Source: Clostridia bacterium
Lineage (GTDB): Bacteria; Bacillota_A; Clostridia; Christensenellales; Aristaeellaceae
DNA length: 6,009 nt
Direction of reading: 5' to 3'
Assembly: GCA_017509065.1 (NCBI GenBank)
Contig: JAFWQM010000158.1
Coordinates: forward strand, 1-6,009
The translations under genes were made by a program, and so were the position numbers. Positions 1 through 6,009 of this stretch are shown here, one piece after another (within the stretch, counting starts at the first letter, position 1; every line of letters begins with the position of its first letter). The notes below the pieces were generated by a model, which was given only the letters and a program-made list of their open reading frames with translations, made no database searches and had not been told where the DNA came from.

Positions 1-1
1 C

Positions 2-3000
2 CTGTCCATGAAGGCGGCGCTGGAAAACGGCGGACAGGGCTTTGACACCCTGGCTGAAAAGGCGGCTGCCGCCCGGGGCGAGGTCGCCAAAACGGAACAG
101 TCCCTGCGCAGCCTGAAAGCGGCGGACGCCCTGCAAAACCTCCGCGACGTGGATAAGGCATACCGCACCGCGGTCAAGGACGCCCAGGGCAGCCTTACCT
201 CCGTCAATCAATACGGGGATATTGACGCGGCGTACAGGCAGTTCATGGCGGAGCATCCGGAGGGCACCTATCTGAAGGAATACCCGGATATGGAGTTCGG
301 CTCCTCCGTCCTGATCCCGGAAAACTTCTATTCCTATGCCCAGGGCAAAGCGTCCCAGCGCTCCCATTTCTGGTATTCCGCTGAGGAAAAGGCACGCATA
401 AAGGAAGAAACCGCCTTCTGGTCCAATGTGGTCAAGGAAATGAACGCCCTGGAAATCGGTTATTCCACCTCCACGGAAGTCATCGCCAACAAAATGCTGG
501 AATTCAATATCGCGGCCTCTTCCTATGCCGACGCCAACCGGCAGGCGTAGAATGAAGCCTGGCAGCCGATCCTGGACGACCTGTATACCGTCATGACGGA
601 CGGCACCCAGTTCAGCCAGCTTCCCTCCTTCATGCAGCAAGAGGCGAAGGCGTACTACGAATCCTATGTCAGCGCCATTGACCGGCAGGCGGAACTGGCG
701 GACGGCGATCTCATGGCCATGGCTGCCGACCTGAGCGGTTATGTGTCCGACATGGTGGAGTATGTGGAGAACAACGCTGATTTCTCCGATCTGGTTCAGC
801 GGTTCGATACCCTGTCCGCCGGGGCCAAAACGCAGGAGAGCATTGACGAGCTGAATGAACTGATTCCCCTGATCAACGAATACATCGCGGCCTACAACAC
901 CTTGAACGGAGCGGAAAAAGGTGAAATCCCCCTGATCCAGCCCCTTTCGGCGGAGGATTTGGAAAAGACAAAGCAGGAAGCGGGAGCAGTTCAGGAAGTG
1001 ATCGCTTCACTGGATACGGCCACCATCTACAAGAATCTGGCTATGGCCAAGGAAGAAGCCAACGGCTTTCTTTCCGTGCTGTCCAAGCTGGGCGAAGGCG
1101 AAGACCAATTTGTGAATCTGCATGACGCGGTCATGGCAGCCGCCCAGGAAATGGCGGACGCCTTCGGGATCACGGATACGTCAACCATTGGAAAAATGGG
1201 CGAAAAGCTGCTGGAAGGCTTGCTGGACACTTACCCGGATATCCTGAAATATGTGGATACCGCCACCGGTATGCTGACCGAAGGATGGGAAGACGGCATT
1301 GCGAAAGCCACAAATCCCTGGAAAGCTTTCTTTTCCGAAGCGAAGCTCAAGGATGCGCTGACGCAGGCAAAACGGGATATGACGTCTTTGGATCAGTCTA
1401 AGCTATGGGAAGAACTGCTGAAGCCCGAGGGCAAGGGCCTGTATCAATACGCCGAAGACTGGGCCAAACAATTACTGCCGGACGGAACGGCGGAGGAAAT
1501 CCATGCCCAGGCCCAGGCATTTGTGGACGCTTTCTTTGACATGTACACGGACATCGACACAGCCGTCATGGACGAAAACGGCAGGCTGGCCGCCGGGGTG
1601 GAAGAAACCGTCGCCATCATGCGCAAGGCGGCCAACGCGGCCACTACCGAAACCACCAAGCTGGAAAACGCCTATAAATCCCTGCACAGCGGCACACTTG
1701 CCCGAAACGAAGCCATCAGCGGCCTGACCAACATGAAGGTGCTGAACGCTGCCGGGAATACCGCCGGGATGCGCTCAGCCTTTGAAGCGCTCTCGACGGA
1801 GGCTATCAGCGCCATATCGGACGCCATGCCTTCCCTGATCGACAAGCTCAACGCGGGCACCGCCGCGGCAGAAGATTTTGAAGCGGCCATCGCCAAGCTG
1901 CATGAGGCGGAAACCAAGGAAGGAAAGGACGCCTGGGAGAGCTATTTCAACAAAACAGAGGCAGGAATAAAGAAACAATCCGTCCTGTTCACCAGCGCCA
2001 TGCGAAGCATCATCGGAGAAGTGTCCAACGCCGAAAACCGGCAGGAAGCCTTCTACAGCCGACTCATGGCTTTGGATAAGGAAGGACTGGATGTGTCGGG
2101 TCTGCTGGATCAGTATGGTCTGCTTTGTTCCATGCTACTGGAAGGGACCCAGGACGCGGACGCCCTGTACGCCGCCCTGACCCGAATGGAAAACCTGGAT
2201 ACCCTGCAGGCCAGCCTGGAGCATACGGATAAGCTAACCAAGGCGTTCCAGACCATTGACTCCGGCGCTTCCGGCTATGATCCGCTGTCTGCCCTGGAAG
2301 CCTATGAAACCCTGGAAAAAGAATATGCTGTCCTGACCGCATTACAGCGGGGGTCAACGGAATATCTGGCCCAGGCTAAGGCGCTGGTGCAGGAAAGCAC
2401 CGCTGCCGTGTATCAGGAAGCGGCGGCCTACGGCGTCGTGACCTCCCTCCAGGCCAAAGCCGCCCAGGCAGCGGCGGCAGGCGCACAAAGCAGAACGTTC
2501 GCGGATACGGACAAGAACAGCTATGCAGGCGGCGTTTCCTTCCTGGAAAAAACCCTGCGGCAAGCGGAAGCAGACGGAAAGAACGTCGTCCAAGTCTGGG
2601 AGAACGCCCTGTCCTCCCTGGACGAGGCGGGACACCTGGAAGCCATGTGCGAGCTATTCGGCGATATTTCCAACCTGGCAATTGACTGCGGCGGGAACGT
2701 GGCGCAGATCGTAGCCAAGCTCAATGAAATGCGAGCGGCAGCCCAGGCCATTACTCTGTCGGATACGGCAAAAGCCCTGCGGGAAGAACGGGCGTCCAAT
2801 ACGGCGGGAACCAACGCCTACCGGGAACAGATCGACGCGCTGTCCGCCGCCTTTGATTCGGGAAGCGTCACAGCGGCCATGGAAACCTGGAACAGCTTTG
2901 ATGAAGCTCTCCAGCAATCCATTGCTGAAACCTATCCCTCACTGGTGATTGCGCTGGACGATGCCAATAAGGCGGCCCAAAGCCTGTCAGACAGCGCTGA

Positions 3001-5602
3001 ATCACTGGCGGATCGGGAGGATGGCTTAACCAATTCCTCCACCGACGCCTCCAAAAAGCTCAAAGCACTTGGAAAAGAACTGACCAGCGCACAGAAGGCG
3101 TCCGCAGCCCGGTACTTTAAGAACACAGCTGCGGCCATTGAAAACCTGCGGCATGGTACCGTCAGCGCCAACGAAGCCTTTGCCGCCTATAACAAGGAAG
3201 CGGAGAAAGCCGTAAAGGCCAATGAAGAGTATACGGCCGCGTCCGCAAAAATGGCGGCAGGGACGGAGGTGGCTTCCAGCGAAGTGGAGAACCTTGCGGA
3301 ATACCTGGGCAATATGGATCCTGCTGCACTACTGCAAAACTGGGATCAGGTAGGCCCCCTCATCGCCAGCGCATAGGCCGAGGGTGAGGCCGCCTTTGAC
3401 CGGCTGAACGAAGCGGCCTTTATCACCATCACCGGCACGTCCGTGGCGGACTTTTCGGCTCTGACCAACGGCCTCATCAGTGTGCAGAACCTGGCGGCCG
3501 AAACCGTACAGGCCCTGATCGCTACCGGGCAATGGACAACCGAAACCATTACACTGCCACAGGAAGGGGCGCAGTGGAATCCCCTGACCGGTACCTGGAC
3601 GCGCACCCGGCTGAACACCAACCAGACCGTGCTGAAATATGCCGGGAGCAATCCCCTGAAGGGCGGCGGCAAAAAGTCCTCCGGCGGAAGCGGAGGAGGC
3701 GGAGGTGGGGGCGGTGGCGGCGGCAATACCTCTGTCAGCGTATCGGAACCCATTCAAAAGCTGCTGAACGGCATGGAAGAAAAGACCGAATATGACGATC
3801 ACCGCCGCAAAATGGCGCAGTTGGCCCAGCAGTATCATGAGACCCGGGGCGAGCTGCAGGGTGTGATCGCTTACCTGGACAAGGAGAAAGCCATCGTCCA
3901 GGAAAACACCGATACCCTCACCAACTACATCCGGCAGCTGGAAACGGAAATGGACGCCCAGCGCGCCATCATGGCCCGGATGCAGCAGAGCTCCAAGGAA
4001 TACCAACAGGCGCTGGTTGATCTGGAAGCCTTGCAGGAGAAGCACAAAGCCTATTCCGAAACCCTGCTGCAAAACAGGATCGACCTGGAAAAGCTGACCC
4101 AGGCCATGAAGGAGCAGCAGGACGCCGTCCGAAGCATGGAAATCGACCTGAGGAAGCTGATCCATGACGCCATCCAGGATCGGGAAGCGCTGAAGCGCCG
4201 GATGCTGGACGGCGCCGTTGACCTTGAAAACGAGATCATCAGCATCATCACCAAGCGGTACGAAAAAGAACGGGATCAGTTGCTGGAGCTGGCGCAAGCC
4301 AGAAGGGATTCCTTGGAGGAAGAATAGAACCTGTTGGACGAACAGTTAGCCGCCCGGAAAAAGCTGAACGAACAGGAGGACCGCGCCAAGAAGCTGGCCG
4401 AACTGGAAGCGCAGCTGGCCCGCATCTCCGCCGACCCCACCCGGAAAAAAGACGAGCTGAAGCTCCGGGAAGAGATCGCCGAATTACGGGAGGAAATCGC
4501 CTGGGAGCTGGCTGAGGAAGAAGTCGAAGCCCAGAAGAAGGCCATCGAATCCCAGATGGAGAGCATCGACGATTACATGGAATATGTGCAAACCTACTAT
4601 GAGGAGCTGCTCTCCAATCCCCGGAAGCTGATTGCCGAAATGCAGGAGCTGCTCACCAAAACCGACGCGGAGATCCTGGACTGGCTGACGAAGAACCAGG
4701 AGGACTACGAAAAGGCCGCCGACGCCACCCGGGAGAAAATGCGGAACGAATGGCAGGAAATGCTGGACGATATGCGGGGCAACACCCAAGTTTACTGGGA
4801 CGAGGTGGAAACCATCATCGCCCAGGGCGACGACGCCATCATCGCTTTCCTGAAAGCCCACAGCGCCGATTACAAAGAAGCGGGCGAATTGCAGGCCCAG
4901 GCGTATGTGGACGAATGGAAAAAGAAGCTGGAAGATTAGGAGAAGGCGCACAAGCAAGTGACCGCCACGATCACCGCGGCGGAATATACGCCCACCAGCG
5001 CCGAAAAAACAAGCGGTTCCTCTTCCTCCGGTTCAGGCGGCGGTTCTTCCTCCTCTACGAAGAAAACCAAGCTGTACAAGGCCATCGTGCCCGAAGTGGG
5101 TCCCGGGTACCCCAGCCAGGATCTGAAGGGGTACAAGACGGAAGAAGAAGCCCTGAAGGCAGCCCAGGCATGGGTGAATCAGGCGTGCAGACAGCTTGGG
5201 GGAAGCAGCAGCAGTATGATCGGTATGTGGGCGGCGGAGCTGAAGAAAAAGATCAAGGTAACGGCCTACGAAAAAGGCGGCCTAAGCTTTGATACCGGCC
5301 TCGCCTGGCTGGACGGTACGAAGCAGAAGCCGGAACGCATCCTGAATCCCTATCAAACGGAGCTCTTTGAGGATATGATCCGTTCCCTGCATGAGATCCG
5401 CAGGATACGGGCGCCTGCCGCTTCTGTCATTCCGCAGCTGCCGAAAAACGGCGGCGCATCCTATACCATAGAGAACATTACCGTGCAGGTGCAGAAGCTG
5501 GAAACCGAGGACGACTACGAAACCATTGCCGAAAAGGTCGGCGAACAGATCATGGAAAAAGCCATGCGCGGCATGAGCGTGGGCGGGCTGCGGATCGGGT
5601 GA
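2..5602 (+). CDS. Tail tape measure protein, C-terminal part, read through four in-frame TAG codons
   Basis: This is the C-terminal 1866 codons of a phage tail tape measure protein, the extended helical protein inside the tail tube that sets tail length. The start lies upstream of the window. Visible order: Ala/Glu/Lys-rich helical region (residues 1-1220), glycine linker (1221-1241), charged coiled-coil region (about 1251-1653), Ser/Gly linker (1671-1685), and a C-terminal domain. That domain carries GGLSFDTGLAWLDGT followed by KPERILNP, a pattern typical of Firmicutes phage tape measures. No clear membrane segment is seen in this part. TAG occurs in frame at codons 183, 1125, 1442 and 1646. 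No TAA or TGA occurs in frame before the TGA at 5600. The pieces share one frame, most lack ribosome binding sites, and helical composition continues across each TAG, so I treat this as one recoded gene. Decay of a prophage gene is the main alternative, but no frameshift supports it. The Dit gene next door fits canonical tail gene order. Confidence 0.9.
548..550 (+). other. In-frame TAG codon 1 in tape measure gene, probably read as Gln
   Basis: The context is ...ANRQA-TAG-NEAWQPILDD..., with amphipathic helical sequence on both sides in the same frame. The next possible in-frame start is the ATG at 593, which has no Shine-Dalgarno-like sequence upstream, so restart there is unlikely. Glutamine is inferred from known TAG-recoded phages and from CAG being one transition away. 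The amino acid is not proven by the sequence. Confidence 0.83.
3374..3376 (+). other. In-frame TAG codon 2 in tape measure gene, probably read as Gln
   Basis: The context is ...GPLIASA-TAG-AEGEAAFDRLNEA..., continuing the Ala/Glu-rich helical composition. The first downstream in-frame start-like codon is a GTG at 3443, with no purine-rich ribosome binding site before it. The site lies about 95 codons before the glycine linker. Termination here would remove the coiled coil and the conserved C-terminus. Confidence 0.83.
3662..3724 (+). repeat. Glycine-rich linker with an 11-glycine run
   Basis: Residues 1221-1241 of the tape measure read GGGKKSSGGS followed by eleven consecutive glycines (3692-3724). 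The Gly codons are mixed (GGA, GGC, GGT, GGG), which argues against simple triplet slippage and suggests selection for a flexible linker. It separates the Ala-rich helical region from the coiled coil. The + strand is a dense series of GG doublets. Confidence 0.9.
4325..4327 (+). other. In-frame TAG codon 3 in tape measure gene, inside the coiled coil
   Basis: The context is ...RRDSLEEE-TAG-NLLDEQLAARKK..., in the middle of a continuous charged coiled coil, where a polar residue such as Gln fits. A GGAGGA at 4315-4320 precedes a TTG at 4334 by 13 bases. That is a poor restart arrangement and looks like ordinary Leu-Glu-Glu coding. Confidence 0.83.
4937..4939 (+). other. In-frame TAG codon 4 in tape measure gene, end of the coiled coil
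   Basis: The context is ...EWKKKLED-TAG-EKAHKQVTATI.... The helical charged sequence continues for a few residues past the TAG, then changes into the Ser/Gly linker and the conserved C-terminal domain. The next start-like codon is a GTG at 4958, about 15 bases after an AGGAG, too far for a convincing start. A protein beginning there would be only the tape measure C-terminus. Confidence 0.83.
5012..5056 (+). repeat. Ser/Gly linker before the C-terminal domain
   Basis: Residues 1671-1685 read SGSSSSGSGGGSSSS, followed by TKKTKLYKAI. This low-complexity segment separates the coiled coil from the conserved C-terminal part and probably acts as a flexible hinge. Confidence 0.9.
5264..5599 (+). other. 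Conserved C-terminal domain of the tape measure
   Basis: The sequence starts AYEKGGLSFDTGLAWLDGT and then KQKPERILNPYQTELFEDMI. This is the GG-x-TG-x-AWLDGT-x-PE-x-ILNP pattern seen near the C-terminus of many Firmicutes phage tape measures. It ends with a probable beta segment (YTIENITVQVQKLE), a short helix (EKVGEQIMEKAMRGM) and a GG-rich tail. This end is expected to sit at the tail tip near Dit and Tal. The family assignment is from memory of the motif. Confidence 0.75.
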
Positions 5603-5614
5603 TCCGCCCCGCCC
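5581..5614 (+). other. Strong imperfect hairpin overlapping the tape measure stop codon
   Basis: GGGCGGG (5581-5587) pairs with CCCGCCC (5608-5614), and GCGGATC (5590-5596) pairs with GATCCGC (5601-5607). The loop is GGGT and there is a two-base CT bulge (5588-5589) on the left arm. This gives 14 Watson-Crick pairs, mostly G-C. The TGA stop starts in the last loop base. Only three T residues follow, so it does not look like a typical intrinsic terminator. The dit ribosome binding site begins four bases after the stem. Confidence 0.7.
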
Positions 5615-5618
5615 TTTG

Positions 5619-5628
5619 AAGGAGGTGA
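5619..5628 (+). promoter_or_regulatory. Consensus ribosome binding site for the dit-like gene
   Basis: AAGGAGGTGA is fully complementary to the usual 3' end of bacterial 16S rRNA. It sits with six bases between GGAGG and the ATG at 5632, and this fixes the start. No comparable site precedes the start-like codons after the TAGs in the tape measure. Confidence 0.93.
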
Positions 5629-5631
5629 ACC

Positions 5632-6009
5632 ATGGACGGGTTTATGTTTAACGGCGTCCATTCCGGTACCCTGGGCTGCTTTTACAGGCCGGACGCAAAA
5701 AGCCGGGGCCGGGAGATGGAGGAATACGAAATCAGCGAGATCATCCCGGAGCACCGGGACGGCGGGTACTATATCGGAGCGCGGGTCAAGCCCCGCGTTT
5801 TTGAATAGGATTGTTTCTTTGAGGATATTTCGGAAGAAACCTTGGAAAAGCTATACCGCTGGCTGCGTCGGGACACCTGGGGCGATCTGGTCTTTGACTA
5901 TAAGCCCTACGCTGTATATCGCGTGGTCACCGGCAAGCGGATAGAAATCAGCCTGTACGACCATGAGGACATGACCGGGCAGGTGTGTTACAGCGGCACC
6001 TTTACGGCG
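5632..6009 (+). CDS. Distal tail protein (Dit, Sipho_tail-like), N-terminal part, with one in-frame TAG
   Basis: This is the first 126 codons of a probable distal tail protein, which forms the ring joining the tail tube to the tip and receptor-binding apparatus. It begins MDGFMFNGVHSGTLGCFYRP and has a mid segment EHRDGGYYIGARVKPRVFE. It continues LYRWLRRDTWGDLVFDYKPY and YRVVTGKRIEISLYD, ending CYSGTFTA at the window edge. The RWL...GDLVFD...P-Y...SGTFT order matches the N-terminal Sipho_tail fold of Firmicutes phages. Codon 59 is TAG (5806-5808). Family-like sequence (DCFFEDISEETLEKLYRWL) continues directly after it in the same frame, so the gene is probably recoded rather than broken. The start is fixed by the strong ribosome binding site. 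It lies 29 bases after the tape measure stop, as in canonical tail operons. A 58-residue stand-alone protein is the standard-code reading and is less likely, because the domain would be cut in the middle. Confidence 0.85.
5806..5808 (+). other. In-frame TAG codon in the dit-like gene
   Basis: The context is ...VKPRVFE-TAG-DCFFEDISEET.... The Sipho_tail-type sequence carries on without a frame change. After the TAG there is no well-placed ribosome binding site that could restart translation. Glutamine is the default inference. In homologues this appears to be a beta-strand position that is often hydrophobic, so the residue identity should be left open. Confidence 0.83.

Larger units (their letters stand above)
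3752..4957 (+). other. Long charged coiled-coil region of the tape measure
   Basis: Residues about 1251-1653 are rich in Glu, Lys, Arg, Gln and Leu, with repeated heptad-like spacing of Leu/Ile/Met and almost no Pro or Gly. A recognisable stretch is ARISADPTRKKDELKLREEI, followed by further Glu/Lys helices. I recall similar stretches in tape measures of Clostridia prophages, but could not check this by search. Two of the four TAG codons (4325 and 4937) fall inside this region. Heptads were judged by eye. Confidence 0.75.

Noticed and set aside
3329..4297. Long antisense open frame (322 codons) on the - strand
   Set aside because: It lies entirely opposite the tape measure coding sequence, is rich in Leu, Phe, Gly and Val from reverse reading of Glu/Gln/Lys/Ala codons, has no recognisable domain, and would cross two unrelated modules. 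It is a shadow of biased codon use.
4484..4957. Antisense open frame (157 codons) with hydrophobic composition
   Set aside because: The hydrophobicity comes from reading the charged coiled coil backwards. There is no ribosome binding site or family motif, so it is not a membrane protein.
593..4957. Separate small genes restarting after each TAG
   Set aside because: The start-like codons at 593 and 3443 have no Shine-Dalgarno sequence. Those at 4334 and 4958 have purine-rich sequence only at poor spacing. All lie in the same frame as the upstream piece and continue one protein.
4750..5292. Overlapping + strand open frame (180 codons) in another frame
   Set aside because: It is Arg/Gly-rich with no domain logic and sits over the clearly coding tape measure frame, including its Ser/Gly linker.
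5581..5618. Hairpin as an intrinsic transcription terminator
   Set aside because: Only three T residues follow the stem, and the next gene with its strong ribosome binding site starts at once in the same tail operon, so a terminator here would be unexpected.
548..5808. TAG read as pyrrolysine
   Set aside because: Pyrrolysine is known mainly from methylamine methyltransferases of certain archaea and bacteria. Scattered sites in tail structural proteins, with no such enzyme nearby, do not fit.
2..6009. Decayed prophage genes (pseudogenes)
   Set aside because: Five nonsense codons but no frameshift, no TAA or TGA in frame, and intact family motifs after each TAG in both genes. Decay by CAG-to-TAG transitions cannot be fully excluded, but is less likely than recoding.

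Overview
This window looks like part of the late (tail) module of a siphovirus or prophage, most likely one infecting a Firmicutes/Clostridia-type gut host. The host assignment is inferred from three things: the Dit-type protein downstream of the tape measure, a consensus AAGGAGGTGA ribosome binding site, and the C-terminal signature of the tape measure protein. The G+C content appears moderately high by eye. All genes are on the + strand. There is no tRNA, CRISPR array, insertion sequence or recognisable promoter.

Layout: one very long reading frame fills positions 2-5602. It is the C-terminal 1866 codons of a tail tape measure protein (TMP) whose start lies upstream. Read with the standard code, it breaks into five pieces at TAG codons (548, 3374, 4325 and 4937). 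All five pieces lie in the same frame, the protein character continues across each break, and the frame contains no TAA or TGA until the TGA at 5600-5602. After 29 intergenic bases comes a strong ribosome binding site and an ATG at 5632. This opens a distal tail protein (Dit, Sipho_tail-like) that runs off the right edge. It too is interrupted by one in-frame TAG (5806-5808), with family-like sequence on both sides.

The main point is therefore genetic recoding. UAG appears to be read as an amino acid, most likely glutamine as in NCBI code 15-type phages, while UGA still stops translation. TAG is a minority choice: about 4 TAG against about 100 CAG/CAA glutamine codons in the TMP segment. In known recoded phages TAG is concentrated in late structural and lysis genes, where it may delay their expression until a suppressor tRNA is present. 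Both genes here are of that class.

How the genes work together: the TMP sets tail length and is expelled ahead of the DNA. Dit forms the hub at the tail tip, where the distal end of the tail tube meets the baseplate. The visible TMP has, in order, a long Ala-rich helical region, an 11-glycine linker, a coiled-coil region of about 400 residues, a Ser/Gly linker, and a conserved C-terminal domain. A strong imperfect hairpin overlaps the TMP stop codon just upstream of the dit ribosome binding site.
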